The notes: generated from the sequence alone by a model not told the origin. A stretch of DNA of 64,000 bases from Rubeoparvulum massiliense (GCF_001049895.1 NZ_CVPE01000006.1:952503-1016502), one strand, 5' to 3'. Positions 45,566-55,086 are shown, numbered from the stretch's first letter. A program made the numbers and translations.

Positions 45566-46831
45566 ATGGAGCATGTTCTCGGAATGATTGTGGAGTACAA
45601 TCCGCTACATAATGGTCATCATTATCACTATCATGAAGGGAAGGAGCTGACTGGTGCTACCAGCACCGTTGCTGTAATGAGCGGTCACTTCCTACAGCGT
45701 GGTGAGCCAGCCCTCATCGATAAATGGACTAGAGTACAGATGGCTCTTGATATGGGGGTTGATCTCCTCCTTGAACTCCCCACCGCTTATGCCACTCAAA
45801 ATGCAGAGAGATTCGCCTTCGGTGCTATCTCCACCTTGCATGCCCTTGGCGTAGTAGATACGGTCTGCTTCGGCAGTGAAAGTGGCGAGATCGCTTGGAT
45901 GATCCAATTAGCAGAAATTCTGCTGAACGAGCCTGATTCCTTTCAACTCCGCTTACAAGCTGAACTGAAGCAAGGAGGCAATTATCCAACAGCATTTTCT
46001 GCTGCCCTAAATCAATGGGCAAAGGAGCACAGAGTCTCCTTCGACGAACACGATTGGAGTCAGCCCAATAATAGACTGGGCTTATATTATTGCGTTGCCT
46101 TAGCGCGCCTGCAATCGTCCATTACACCTTGCACCATAAAAAGATGGAAGGCAGGTTATCATCAGCAGGACGTAGAGGATGGAAGGATTGCTAGTGCTAC
46201 TGCGCTTCGACAATTAGCCAATGAAGCAAGAAATCCTAGTGAAGCCCTGACATCTCTCCAGCCCTATATACCGAACTCTACCTATCAATTATTACATGAA
46301 CGCTGGCTACAAGGCTACCCCATGATCACTGGGGAAAGCTTCTATCCTCAAATGATCAGCCGACTCATTGCCACTCCATCCCATGAGCTAGCAACTTACC
46401 TTGACGTATCAGAGGGATTAGAGCATCGCCTCAAGAAAAGCTTGGTTGTTGCAGATTCACTCTATTCTCTAATTGAAGGGACCAAGAGTAAACGCTATAC
46501 CTGGACGAGAATTCAACGTGCCCTTACCCATGTTCTTCTAGGCTATACCAAAGAGATGGCTAGTCAGTTTAATTCACTTGCTCAGGTTCCCTATCTTCGA
46601 GTTCTTGGGATGAGTGAAAGGGGGCAACAGTTATTGCAACGCGCAAAAAAGATTTGTGCAACTCCCATCATTACCAATGTAAGCCGTGAACGCCATCCCA
46701 TGCTGGAATTAGATCTACAGGCCTCCTTGATCTACGCGACCGCTTTACCCAGTCACCTACGCAAGCATGCACTCTTGCGTGAATATCAACAGCCACCACT
46801 GCGACCATCATGGGAAAGGGAGACAAAATAA
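45566..46831 (+). CDS. tmcAL: tRNA(Met) cytidine acetate ligase TmcAL (YlbM)
   Basis: Forms N4-acetylcytidine at position 34 of elongator tRNA-Met using acetate and ATP. 421 residues: N-terminal nucleotidyltransferase-like motif I-V-E-Y-N-P-L-H-N-G-H-H-Y-H (HxGH type) and A-V-M-S-G-H-F-L-Q-R-G-E-P-A. The start is ATG 45566 (GGAAGGAG upstream); a longer frame into the yceD promoter is spurious. It lies on the plus strand, convergent with ylbL with only 2 bases between stop codons. Confidence 0.93.
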   Translation: MEHVLGMIVEYNPLHNGHHYHYHEGKELTGATSTVAVMSGHFLQRGEPALIDKWTRVQMALDMGVDLLLELPTAYATQNAERFAFGAISTLHALGVVDTVCFGSESGEIAWMIQLAEILLNEPDSFQLRLQAELKQGGNYPTAFSAALNQWAKEHRVSFDEHDWSQPNNRLGLYYCVALARLQSSITPCTIKRWKAGYHQQDVEDGRIASATALRQLANEARNPSEALTSLQPYIPNSTYQLLHERWLQGYPMITGESFYPQMISRLIATPSHELATYLDVSEGLEHRLKKSLVVADSLYSLIEGTKSKRYTWTRIQRALTHVLLGYTKEMASQFNSLAQVPYLRVLGMSERGQQLLQRAKKICATPIITNVSRERHPMLELDLQASLIYATALPSHLRKHALLREYQQPPLRPSWERETK

Positions 46832-46833
46832 GG

Positions 46834-47925
46834 TTAAGGTGTCGTTGTCGTATTCTTGCGGGGCAAGGTGCGAAGATATTGTAATGCTTCCTGCAGTGTA
46901 TCCACCGGTATCACCTGCATCGAGCTACCAATCTCTTCTGCTCTTTGCTTCGCCACTGTTGCATTAGGATCTGAGGAGTAAGCATCACGGGGAGCAAAGA
47001 AGAATTCAGCTCCCGCTTCATCAGCAGCTACAACCTTATGCTCGATTCCCCCAATCCGCCCTACATTACCATTCTCATCAATCATTCCTGTACCGGCAAT
47101 CACATAGCCCTTGGTTAAATCCTCCTCAGTCAATTGATTCAGAATTTCTAATGAGAACATGAGGCCAGCTGATGGTCCACCAATATTTCCTGTTTCAAAT
47201 TGTACCTCTTTTGGTAACTTAACATTTCGCTTCGTCAGCAGGCTCACACCGATACCCGGTCGTTTCTCTCCTTCGTTTTCAATCTTCCCAACGGTTAATT
47301 GAACATCAATCGGTTTATCCTCGCGGAGCAATTGAAGCCGAAGCGTTTCTCCAACAGCCTTTTGCTGCATCAATTGGACCAGCGATTCGCTAGTTTCTAT
47401 AGGCGTGCCATTGAGTCCAACAATCAGGTCTCCTACTTGTAGCTTACCTTCTGCTGGCATACCTTTAATGATGGAAGCCACCAATGCCCCTTCATTTTGA
47501 AACGATACCTCCATACTAGCGGCACGAAAAGCAGCAATCGCTGATGTTTGCTGTGAATTATTCATATAATAACGCTGGCGGAATTGATATTCTTCTTCAC
47601 TTTCATCAGGTAGCATCACACTCTCTTTTTTTCGCAACTCCTGATTAGGATTCACCTGTGCCCAAAGATAACGAGCAATATTGGCTTGACCCACACGAAC
47701 CGTCGTCAGCTTGAATGTACCCTTTTCATCATGAAAGCCACCTGCCACAGTGATCATGGGAGCTACGTCCATGGCTGATCCTGGCTCATAGATGAAATAT
47801 GGCGTGGGTATCATCAGAAGAGCAATCATCAAAATTAAAAGAAATGGTCCCTGCCATTTTCTTTTTCGGCGACTCTTTTCAACGGGATGGTTCATTAAAC
47901 GATTCTGATCTTCATTTTTACTCAC
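46834..47925 (-). CDS. ylbL: SepM/YlbL-type PDZ-Lon family serine protease
   Basis: A membrane-anchored protease of 363 residues: one N-terminal transmembrane helix (~26-45), a PDZ domain (~155-215; L-Q-V-G-D-L-I-V-G-L-N-G) and a C-terminal Lon-type proteolytic domain with the Ser in G-G-P-S-A-G-L-M-F (~250) and the Lys in G-G-I-E-H-K-V-V-A-A. In B. subtilis YlbL is linked to removal of a cell-division inhibitor after DNA damage; in streptococci SepM processes a peptide pheromone. The GTG start overlaps the ylbK stop. Confidence 0.93.
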   Translation of the reverse strand: MSKNEDQNRLMNHPVEKSRRKRKWQGPFLLILMIALLMIPTPYFIYEPGSAMDVAPMITVAGGFHDEKGTFKLTTVRVGQANIARYLWAQVNPNQELRKKESVMLPDESEEEYQFRQRYYMNNSQQTSAIAAFRAASMEVSFQNEGALVASIIKGMPAEGKLQVGDLIVGLNGTPIETSESLVQLMQQKAVGETLRLQLLREDKPIDVQLTVGKIENEGEKRPGIGVSLLTKRNVKLPKEVQFETGNIGGPSAGLMFSLEILNQLTEEDLTKGYVIAGTGMIDENGNVGRIGGIEHKVVAADEAGAEFFFAPRDAYSSDPNATVAKQRAEEIGSSMQVIPVDTLQEALQYLRTLPRKNTTTTP

Positions 47926-48709
47926 ACTCAGTCACCTGCCATTGTTCAATCGCTTTTAATAATGCTTCAATGGATTCCTCTGCAGCACGCTCGCCTGCTG
48001 AAATAATCGATTCCACTTCTGTAAATCCTAGCGAGCTATATTGCCCTACCTGAGGGCGGATCAAAAAGTCTGGTGTTGGAGGATTGGTTTCATAAAGCTG
48101 CTTCTCTAAAATATCCATGGTTTGAACCACTACATCCACCATACTGGCGATGCTTTCTCGCTGTTGGAAGTAGGTTACATCAGATGCGATGACAAAATCT
48201 GCGCCCATCTGGCGTACCACCCCGATGGGGACACGATCCACCACGCCACCGTCTACTAAGATTCGGCCATCTAATTCTACAGGAACGAAGACACCAGGAA
48301 TGGCAATGCTTGCACGTACAGCTACGTCCACAGGCCCTTCAGCAAAGATGACTGCCTCGCCTGTTGTTAAGTCCGTTGCTACAATCCGTAATGGTATTGG
48401 TAACTCTTCAATCTTCTTCCGATGGGTAAGGAGTTGGATTAATTCACGAGTTCGTTCCCCTTGGACAAAGCCCATTTTAGGAATGGTCACATCCATCCAA
48501 TACTTACTTTTTAATTCAATAGCTAGTTTCCCCAACATGTCAGGAGATACTCCATTTGCATATGTAGCTCCAACGAGACTTCCCATACTACTTCCTGCAA
48601 TAAAGTCAATGGGAACATGATATTTTTCTAAAACACGAAGAACGCCAATATGGGCAAGCCCTTTTGCACCACCAGCCCCTAAGGCAATTCCGATTTTTGG
48701 CCTTTTCAT
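47918..48709 (-). CDS. ylbK: Patatin-like phospholipase, YlbK family
   Basis: 263 residues of the patatin/NTE-like (RssA) group: oxyanion loop G-A-G-G-A-K-G-L-A-H-I-G, nucleophile G-S-S-M-G-S-L (Ser ~41) and catalytic Asp in L-V-D-G-G-V. Predicted lipid acyl hydrolase; the physiological substrate is unknown. A TATAAT lies ~25 bases upstream, without a good -35. It is coupled to ylbL. Confidence 0.92.
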   Translation of the reverse strand: MKRPKIGIALGAGGAKGLAHIGVLRVLEKYHVPIDFIAGSSMGSLVGATYANGVSPDMLGKLAIELKSKYWMDVTIPKMGFVQGERTRELIQLLTHRKKIEELPIPLRIVATDLTTGEAVIFAEGPVDVAVRASIAIPGVFVPVELDGRILVDGGVVDRVPIGVVRQMGADFVIASDVTYFQQRESIASMVDVVVQTMDILEKQLYETNPPTPDFLIRPQVGQYSSLGFTEVESIISAGERAAEESIEALLKAIEQWQVTECE

Positions 48710-48868
48710 TTCCCCACCTCATTTCCTCTCCACATTATACCACCCAACCTCGTTTGCTTGGATAGGATGATAGAAGGTTCCCCCTTCCTTTCTATTCTAC
48801 GAATGGTCTAAAGAATCAGTACAAGTCGTATGTATGAATTGATGGAACAAGCATTAGGGGGCTTGACA

Positions 48869-50107
48869 ATGCATCGAGCAAAAATGGCGATCTCCGGTAT
48901 CATTGGGCTTAGTTCGATATTTATTGTATTCACGATTCTCATGTATCCAGAAGAGATTTTCCAAGCATCTCTCCGTGGCTTGAGCATTTGGTGGGATGTT
49001 GTCTTTCCTTCACTTTTACCCTTCATTATCCTCTCTGAACTCCTGATGGGAATTGGCGTGGTCCACTTTTTTGGTGTACTTCTACACCCCATCATGTTTC
49101 CACTTTTTCGTGTTCCCGGTCCTGGCGGCTTTGTGCTTGCAATGGGCTTTGCTTCTGGCTATCCCGTCGGTGCCAAACTAACCACCCAATTACGGCAGCG
49201 CAATATGATCAACCAATTTGAAGGTGAACGCCTCGTCTCTTTTACAAGCACCTCTGATCCCATCTTTATTTTTGGAGCAGTGGCGGTAGGCATTTTTCAC
49301 GATCCAAGTCTTGGTGTCATTCTTGCATTGAGTCATTATCTCTCTAGTCTGCTTGTGGGGTTCATTATGGCCTTTCATGAAAGAAAAGCACCACGTACCT
49401 TCTATCAATCGGAAAGAGGCAACTTGTTACGCCAAGGATTGCGTGCTATGCATCGTGCTCGTATGGAGGATGGGCGATCCTTTGGTACTTTGATGGCTGA
49501 AGCGATCAGCTCTGGTTTTAAAACAACATTTTTAATTGGAGGCTTTATGATCTGCTTTTCCGTCTTAATTCAGGTCTTAACGTTGATCAATCTGGTTCAG
49601 CTTATTCAATGGATCGTAACACTAATACTGCTACCGCTCGGCTTCGCAAGTGAATTATCTTCACCTACCATTTATGGACTCTTTGAGATTACTCTTGGTA
49701 CCCAAGGGATCAGTCTTAGTCCGTCAAGCATCCCCCTATTAGATAAGATGATTCTCGTCAGCTTTCTTATTGCTTGGAGCGGTTTCTCTATCCATGCCCA
49801 AGTTGCGTCCATTTTGAGTACAACAGATATTCGATATACACCTTATCTCTACTCACGGATCCTTCATGCCTTCCTTGCTGGCTTCCTGACCTATTTCAGT
49901 TGGGATCCACTCTATCATTCTCTCTTAGCACCTGCAAGCATCCCCACCTTCCTTACTCAGCTTCCAAAAGGGGGATTCTTCATGATGGCTCAATATTCTC
50001 TTTTACATGGGTTCCTCTTCCTTGCATTCGTCATTCTATCCCTATTTGTCATCCTCATCTTGCGAGTTGCCAAGAGATTAGTTCTGCTCAATCCCCAACG
50101 TAAATAA
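48869..50107 (+). CDS. ylbJ: Sporulation integral membrane protein YlbJ
   Basis: 412 residues, about 8-10 transmembrane helices, with two nucleoside-transporter-like gate segments (F-P-S-L-L-P-F-I-I-L-S-E-L-L, A-M-G-F-A-S-G-Y-P-V-G-A-K and the repeat-like G-F-K-T-T-F-L-I-G-G). In B. subtilis ylbJ is mother-cell expressed and needed for spore coat/cortex formation. The start is ATG 48869, 7 bases after AGGGGG. I could not identify a convincing SigE promoter upstream. Confidence 0.9.
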   Translation: MHRAKMAISGIIGLSSIFIVFTILMYPEEIFQASLRGLSIWWDVVFPSLLPFIILSELLMGIGVVHFFGVLLHPIMFPLFRVPGPGGFVLAMGFASGYPVGAKLTTQLRQRNMINQFEGERLVSFTSTSDPIFIFGAVAVGIFHDPSLGVILALSHYLSSLLVGFIMAFHERKAPRTFYQSERGNLLRQGLRAMHRARMEDGRSFGTLMAEAISSGFKTTFLIGGFMICFSVLIQVLTLINLVQLIQWIVTLILLPLGFASELSSPTIYGLFEITLGTQGISLSPSSIPLLDKMILVSFLIAWSGFSIHAQVASILSTTDIRYTPYLYSRILHAFLAGFLTYFSWDPLYHSLLAPASIPTFLTQLPKGGFFMMAQYSLLHGFLFLAFVILSLFVILILRVAKRLVLLNPQRK

Positions 50108-50114
50108 GCCCCTT

Positions 50115-50606
50115 TCAGGGCTCTTTCACGTTAAACCGTTCCTTTAATTCCTTGAGTACATTGGGAGGTACCAGATCACTCACCTCATCTGGATTATAAC
50201 GAGCTACCTCCTTCACGATACTGGAGCTTAAGAAGGAGAACTGATGATTCGTCATCATAAAAAACGTCTCGATAGTGGGTGCTAATTTTCGGTTGATGGC
50301 CGCCATCTGTAACTCGTACTCAAAATCAGAGATAGCACGCAAGCCCTTCACAATCACATTGGCATTTTTTTGCTTCATATAATCCACTAATAAGCCATCA
50401 AAGCTATCCACTTGGACATTGGAATAGGAGGAGGTAGTCTCTTGAAGGAAGTGCATCCGCTCTTCCACTGTAAACATGGGATTCTTCGCACGGTTATTCA
50501 ATACTGCAACAATAACATAATCAAAGGCCTTCGTAGCCCTTACAATAATATCTAGATGACCATACGTCACTGGATCAAAGCTTCCAGGAACCACTGCAAT
50601 GCTCAT
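50115..50606 (-). CDS. coaD: Phosphopantetheine adenylyltransferase
   Basis: The penultimate step of CoA synthesis. 163 residues: [14 protein letters not shown] (T/HxGH nucleotidyl-transfer motif), N-P-M-F-T-V-E-E-R and S-S-S-I-V-K-E-V-A at the C-terminus. It overlaps rsmD by 4 bases (ATGA). A weak AGCCC/GGGCT hairpin at its 3' end separates it from convergent ylbJ, which ends 7 bases away. Confidence 0.98.
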   Translation of the reverse strand: MSIAVVPGSFDPVTYGHLDIIVRATKAFDYVIVAVLNNRAKNPMFTVEERMHFLQETTSSYSNVQVDSFDGLLVDYMKQKNANVIVKGLRAISDFEYELQMAAINRKLAPTIETFFMMTNHQFSFLSSSIVKEVARYNPDEVSDLVPPNVLKELKERFNVKEP

Positions 50607-51169
50607 TCTTCTCCCTCCTTTTTTACGCGATAAATTGTGACTACCGTATCACCATAGGTGTTTTCCTTCCAAATCTCAAGGCCTGCCACATTGGTTTGAA
50701 GTGTTGTTCCAACATCATGTTCAGCCACGATGACTGCAAAAGGACTTAGCAGCTTGTGATCCCAAAGAATGGCCATATCACTTTCGATGCGCTGCTTTTG
50801 ATAGGGAGGATCTAAAAAAACCAGATCAAATTGAACCTGCTGCTGAACGAGAAAGAGTAAAGCGCGCTGCGCATCATTCCGATATACAGAGCATGACTTC
50901 TCTACACCTAATGCTTGGATGTTCTTTTTGATGGTCTGAATCGCTTTGGCATCTTGGTCAATGAAGGTGATATGGAGCGCACCACGACTGAGCGCTTCTA
51001 AACCAAGAGCTCCTGTCCCTGCATAGAGATCTAAGACCTTTTCTGCAGAGAAATAAGGCCCAAGCATATTGAAAATAGCCCCCTTCACCTTATCTGAAGT
51101 AGGTCTTGTGGAGCGCCCTGAAACACTCTCCAATGGTCGTCCCTTATAAGTTCCAGCAATAATTCGCAT
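50603..51169 (-). CDS. rsmD: 16S rRNA (guanine-966-N2)-methyltransferase RsmD
   Basis: 188 residues: [12 protein letters not shown] at the start, a SAM-binding loop [17 protein letters not shown], and the catalytic F-L-D-P-P-Y. It is commonly paired with coaD. It has its own promoter after the recG-rsmD hairpin island. Confidence 0.97.
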   Translation of the reverse strand: MRIIAGTYKGRPLESVSGRSTRPTSDKVKGAIFNMLGPYFSAEKVLDLYAGTGALGLEALSRGALHITFIDQDAKAIQTIKKNIQALGVEKSCSVYRNDAQRALLFLVQQQVQFDLVFLDPPYQKQRIESDMAILWDHKLLSPFAVIVAEHDVGTTLQTNVAGLEIWKENTYGDTVVTIYRVKKEGEE

Positions 51170-51202
51170 ATACTCACCTAGTTTATGAATGGAGTTTGTT
51201 TC

Positions 51203-51231
51203 ATCGTAACATACTGATCGCTTGATGTGAA
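51203..51231 (-). promoter_or_regulatory. SigA-type promoter of rsmD-coaD
   Basis: TTCACA (51231-51226), a 17-base spacer ending in TGT, then TACGAT (51208-51203) on the minus strand: an extended -10 with a good -35, 34 bases upstream of the rsmD ATG. Confidence 0.65.
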
Positions 51232-51242
51232 ACTTCTATTAG

Positions 51243-51278
51243 CAAATAAGAAAAAGGAGTATATTTTTCTTACTCCTT
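51243..51278 (-). terminator. Minus-strand terminator in the recG-rsmD spacer
   Basis: On the minus strand AAGGAGTA (51278-51271) and TACTCCTT (51261-51254) form an 8-bp stem with a 9-base loop, followed by TTTCTTATTT. It would end recG read-through or a short transcript starting inside the spacer. Confidence 0.75.
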
Positions 51279-51410
51279 GTAGATAATAGGAGTAACAACA
51301 TGCTAAATGTTGTTACAACCGCGGAGAAGACTTACGTTTCCCCATAAGCTCTTCCTCCGGTTTCTCCTCTCCCATTATTTTCCATTATACTTAATGCTTT
51401 GCATTAAGTA

Positions 51411-51441
51411 CCCATAGGGATCTGCCCTATGGGATTTTTTT
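51411..51441 (+). terminator. Plus-strand terminator abutting the recG stop
   Basis: CCCATAGGG (51411-51419) and CCCTATGGG (51425-51433) form a perfect 9-bp stem with a 5-base loop, followed by A and seven T (51435-51441) on the plus strand. No plus-strand gene is known here. On the minus strand the hairpin follows recG but lacks a T tract. Confidence 0.7.
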
Positions 51442-53482
51442 AATCCAAGAGCTGCTCTGAGAAGATTCCCTTCCTCTCAAGCCACTGAAGGAGCTGAGGC
51501 TCTAATTGACCTTGCCAAAACTGCTCCTGACGAACAAATTGCTCCACATCCCCACGGGCATATTCCAACATCGTCGTGTCCCGGCTCAGATCTGCCACGA
51601 GAAAATCAGGAAGGCCACTTTGTTTTTTTCCAAAGTAATCACCAGGACCACGAAGCTCAAGGTCTTTCTCTGCAAGGATAAAACCATCTTGAATCTCTGC
51701 CATGATCCGCATCCGTTCTTTACCCACCTCACCCTTGGGGTCAGCGATGAGAATACAGTAGGATTGATCATCTCCTCGTCCCACCCGTCCCCGCAATTGA
51801 TGGAGCTGTGCGAGTCCAAAACGATCGGCATCATAGATCACCATCACCGTAGCATTGGGCACATTCACACCTACTTCAACAACGGTGGTAGATACTAGAA
51901 CCTGCGTCCTACCAGCTGTGAATTCCTCCATCACACGATCCTGCTCCTCATTTTTTAAGCGTCCATGCATGATGTCAACGGTTAAATGAGGTAGATACTG
52001 TGTAATGGTTTGATATAGATCTAGGACATTTTGAACATCCAGCTTGTCTGATTCTTCGATGAGAGGAGCGATCACATAGGCTTGATGACCCTTCGCCACT
52101 TCTTTTGCGACAAAGCGTAGAATGCGCTCTAGCAACTGAGGCTTTACCCAGTATGTCTCTACCTCTTTGCGTCCAGCTGGCATTTCATCAATCCGCGAAA
52201 TATCCATATCTCCAAAAGCAGTGATGGCCATGGTCCGTGGAATGGGCGTTGCTGTCATAAAGAGCGTATCTGGTAACCAGCCCTTCGCGCGGAGTATTCT
52301 CCGTTGTTCAACACCGAAACGGTGCTGCTCATCGGTGATCACCAAGCCTAAGCGCTGAAAAGTAACATCCTCTTGAATAAGCGCATGGGTGCCCACTACC
52401 ACTTGGGCAAAGCCAAGCTGAATTTGGGCAAGAATATCCCGACGTTGTCGCGATGGTAAGCTACCTGTAAGGAGAACCACCTCAATGTCATAGGGAGCGA
52501 GTAGCTCCTGTAAGGACTGAAGATGTTGATTGGCCAAGATCTCTGTAGGTACCATCAATGCACCCTGATAACCTGCCAATACGGATGCATAAAGTGCAAT
52601 GGCGGCCACAAGGGTTTTACCTGAGCCCACATCGCCTTGAAGGAGACGATTCATTTGAAAAGGAGAAGCCATATCCTTTAAGATCTCCACCACCACACGT
52701 TGCTGCGCACCAGTGAGAGTAAAGGGTAATCTCTCAATAAATTGCTCCACCTGATCTTGCGGAAAAACTTGCGTGATGCCTCCGAGCTCACGCCTTTGCT
52801 TCATGCGAAAAGCCTGCATCTTCAATTGAAAAAGAAAGAGTTCTTCATATGCTAGACGACGGCGGGCCCATGAGCCCTGTCGAAGATCCTGAGGGAAGTG
52901 CATCCAACGCAGGGCATCCCAACGTGATGCTAACCGATATTTCAGCAGTAAGGAGGCTGGGAGAATTTCCTCCAGATGGGCTCCATACTGCTGGAAACTC
53001 TGCCGAATTATTTTACGAAGAAAGGTTTGACTTAATGAACCTGTTACTCGATAGACCGGCTCTAGAGCTTGATCAGCCTTGGGTGTGGCGAAGCGATGCT
53101 TCTCTACATTGACTTGAAGTCGATGCATGTCCCAGGTTCCAGTAATGGTAATCTCCTTACCTGGCACCAATTGCTCCTTCACATATGGTCGGTTAAACCA
53201 CACTGCAGTCACCACATGGGGGCCAGAGACCAGGCGGCAGGTAAGCCGTGATTTTTTTCTTCCGTAGTATTGTACAGTGGGCAACCCATAGATGGTTGCA
53301 CGAATCGTCGCCTTTTCACCATGCTGAATCTCTGTAAGATCACGCAGGCGAAAATCCTCATAACGAATGGGAAAGTAATAGAATAAAGCACCGATACTCT
53401 CTACACCTAATTGGGCAAAATCTTTCGCCCTCTCCTCACCAACTCCAGATAGCTGAGTGAGTGGAAGACTCCATGGATCCAT
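51440..53482 (-). CDS. recG: ATP-dependent DNA helicase RecG
   Basis: Remodels stalled replication forks and Holliday junctions. About 680 residues: N-terminal wedge/OB domain, Walker A G-D-V-G-S-G-K-T-L-V-A (~285), D-E-Q-H-R-F-G-V-E-Q-R (DEQH box), M-T-A-T-P-I-P-R-T and the C-terminal T-T-V-V-E-V-G-V-N-V-P-N-A, Q-L-H-Q-L-R-G-R-V-G-R-G. The start is ATG 53482 (GGAG 10 bases upstream); the longer frame reaches into sdaAA. Confidence 0.98.
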   Translation of the reverse strand: MDPWSLPLTQLSGVGEERAKDFAQLGVESIGALFYYFPIRYEDFRLRDLTEIQHGEKATIRATIYGLPTVQYYGRKKSRLTCRLVSGPHVVTAVWFNRPYVKEQLVPGKEITITGTWDMHRLQVNVEKHRFATPKADQALEPVYRVTGSLSQTFLRKIIRQSFQQYGAHLEEILPASLLLKYRLASRWDALRWMHFPQDLRQGSWARRRLAYEELFLFQLKMQAFRMKQRRELGGITQVFPQDQVEQFIERLPFTLTGAQQRVVVEILKDMASPFQMNRLLQGDVGSGKTLVAAIALYASVLAGYQGALMVPTEILANQHLQSLQELLAPYDIEVVLLTGSLPSRQRRDILAQIQLGFAQVVVGTHALIQEDVTFQRLGLVITDEQHRFGVEQRRILRAKGWLPDTLFMTATPIPRTMAITAFGDMDISRIDEMPAGRKEVETYWVKPQLLERILRFVAKEVAKGHQAYVIAPLIEESDKLDVQNVLDLYQTITQYLPHLTVDIMHGRLKNEEQDRVMEEFTAGRTQVLVSTTVVEVGVNVPNATVMVIYDADRFGLAQLHQLRGRVGRGDDQSYCILIADPKGEVGKERMRIMAEIQDGFILAEKDLELRGPGDYFGKKQSGLPDFLVADLSRDTTMLEYARGDVEQFVRQEQFWQGQLEPQLLQWLERKGIFSEQLLD

Positions 53483-53495
53483 GAAACATCTACTC

Positions 53496-54380
53496 CTACT
53501 CCGATTTCTGACCAAATATTTGGCGTTGAAGTTTGATCCCCGTTGGTGTAGCAGCTAATCCTCCTAGCGCTGTCTCTTTTAAAGCATGAGGCATCTGAAG
53601 ACCAATTCGGTACATGGCTAGTATCACTTCATCAGGAGGGATGACACTGGTAATACCTGCAAGGGCCATATCCGCTGAGACAATAGCATTGGCTGCACCA
53701 ATTGCATTACGCTTCACACAGGGAACTTCCACCAATCCTGCAACAGGATCACAAACTAATCCTAGCACATTTTTTAGGGCAATGGCCATGGCATGGGAAG
53801 CCTGGAAGGGTGTGCCTCCAGCCATCTCCACAATGGCTCCTGCCGCCATAGCCGCTGCTGAGCCCGTCTCTGCCTGACATCCACCTGTGGCTCCTGCGAT
53901 AAACGCATTATTGGCAATCACATAACCAAAGGCTCCAGCAGTTAATAAATAATCAGCCATCTCCTTACGGGAGGGATGAAATCGTTCTTTCACAGCGAAG
54001 AGCGTGCCTGGAACAATGCCACATGAGCCTGCAGTAGGTGTTGCCACAATGGTTCCCATGGCAGCATTCACCTCGTTGGTTCCGATCGCCTTACGAACAG
54101 CATCCATGAGAATATCTCCAGATAGATACTGTCCGCCCTCCATATAACGAGATAGCTTCCGAGCATCTCCGCCTGTCAGCCCACTTGTGGAACGAATCTC
54201 CTCTTTTTCACTGCGCTCTAACGCCTTCTCCATAATATCTAATGAACGGTACATTTCATCATAGATCTCATCAGCAGATTTCTGTGAGATCGACATCTCT
54301 GCCTTCAGCATCACTTCAGCAATGGTTCGCTGTTCTGTTTCGGCTAACTCCACTAATTCAGCAACTGTGCGGAACTTCAT
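53496..54380 (-). CDS. sdaAA: L-serine dehydratase, iron-sulfur-dependent, alpha subunit
   Basis: Deaminates serine to pyruvate with a 4Fe-4S cluster. 294 residues; conserved cysteines lie in A-G-S-C-G-I-V-P-G, G-G-C-Q-A-E-T-G-S-A and L-V-C-D-P-V-A-G-L-V-E-V-P-C. The start ATG follows AAAGGAGGAG. It is paired with sdaAB, the two-subunit arrangement typical of Firmicutes. Confidence 0.97.
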   Translation of the reverse strand: MKFRTVAELVELAETEQRTIAEVMLKAEMSISQKSADEIYDEMYRSLDIMEKALERSEKEEIRSTSGLTGGDARKLSRYMEGGQYLSGDILMDAVRKAIGTNEVNAAMGTIVATPTAGSCGIVPGTLFAVKERFHPSRKEMADYLLTAGAFGYVIANNAFIAGATGGCQAETGSAAAMAAGAIVEMAGGTPFQASHAMAIALKNVLGLVCDPVAGLVEVPCVKRNAIGAANAIVSADMALAGITSVIPPDEVILAMYRIGLQMPHALKETALGGLAATPTGIKLQRQIFGQKSE

Positions 54381-54392
54381 CGCGCTCCTCCT

Positions 54393-55058
54393 TTACTCTT
54401 CGATCCGGCAAACGCCGCGAATATATGGAATCTCTTCAATTTCACGAAGCAGTGATTCATCCATATTTTGATCCACTTCAATTAACATCATCGCTTCTTT
54501 ACCCTTCTCCTTGCGCGCCACCTTCATCTGACCAATATTGATCTCATGATTGGCTAAGATGGTACAAACCTTAGCGATCATCCCGAAACGATCCTCATGA
54601 AGAACTAATAACGCGGCATTTTCACCAGTGAACTCCAGTTCGAATCCATTCACTTCCACAATCTCAATTTTTCCACCGCCCACGGAGATTCCGACCACCT
54701 CAAGGGCTCGTTCACCTTTTACTAAACGAATACGAGCTGTATTTGGATGTGTCGGGACATCGTCAGAGGTGAAGAATGTAACAGCCATTCCCAATTCTTC
54801 TGCCAACTGTAATGACTGAGGAATTCGGTCATCATCTGTATCAAAATTGAGCAGACCGCCTACGATAGCCACATCAGTTCCATGACCACGATAGGTTTGG
54901 GCAAATGAACCGTACAAAGTGATGATCGCCTTGTCTGGTTGATTACCAAAAATATGGCGAGCCACTCGGCCAATGCGAGCTGCTCCAGCTGTATGAGAGC
55001 TTGATGGTCCAATCATAATCGGACCGATAATATCAAAAACCGATCGATATTTTGCCAT
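54393..55058 (-). CDS. sdaAB: L-serine dehydratase, iron-sulfur-dependent, beta subunit
   Basis: About 221 residues. The N-terminal domain has I-I-G-P-I-M-I-G-P-S-S-S-H-T-A-G-A-A-R-I-G (substrate-binding region); the C-terminal ~75 residues are an ACT domain (L-L-V-L-H-E-D-R-F-G-M-I-A-K-V-C), which probably senses serine. The start is ATG 55058, 9 bases after AAAGGA. A palindrome lies in its upstream region. Confidence 0.97.
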   Translation of the reverse strand: MAKYRSVFDIIGPIMIGPSSSHTAGAARIGRVARHIFGNQPDKAIITLYGSFAQTYRGHGTDVAIVGGLLNFDTDDDRIPQSLQLAEELGMAVTFFTSDDVPTHPNTARIRLVKGERALEVVGISVGGGKIEIVEVNGFELEFTGENAALLVLHEDRFGMIAKVCTILANHEINIGQMKVARKEKGKEAMMLIEVDQNMDESLLREIEEIPYIRGVCRIEE

Positions 55059-55086
55059 TATACCCAATCCTTTCTTTTTATGTAAG

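Larger units (their letters stand above)
51170..51439. other. recG-rsmD spacer (270 bases) dense in hairpins and palindromes
   Basis: Read along the minus strand from recG: hairpin A (51433-51411), a perfect 21-bp palindrome ACTTAATGC-AAA-GCATTAAGT (51409-51389) directly abutting a TATAAT (51389-51384), a 20-codon open frame (51375-51313) that contains an inner ATG at 51345 preceded by GGAGG, hairpin C with perfect 10-bp arms GTAACAACAT (51316-51292), hairpin D (51278-51254) with a T run, then the rsmD promoter. The plus strand has a 15-codon frame starting 51300 with AGGAG 7 bases before it, and hairpin A with seven T. No recognised RNA family. Confidence 0.6.

Noticed and set aside
46829-46836. 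Convergent ylbM/ylbL ends only 2 bases apart as a novelty
   Set aside because: The same opposed orientation of these genes is normal in Bacillus; tight spacing without a terminator is notable but not unusual.
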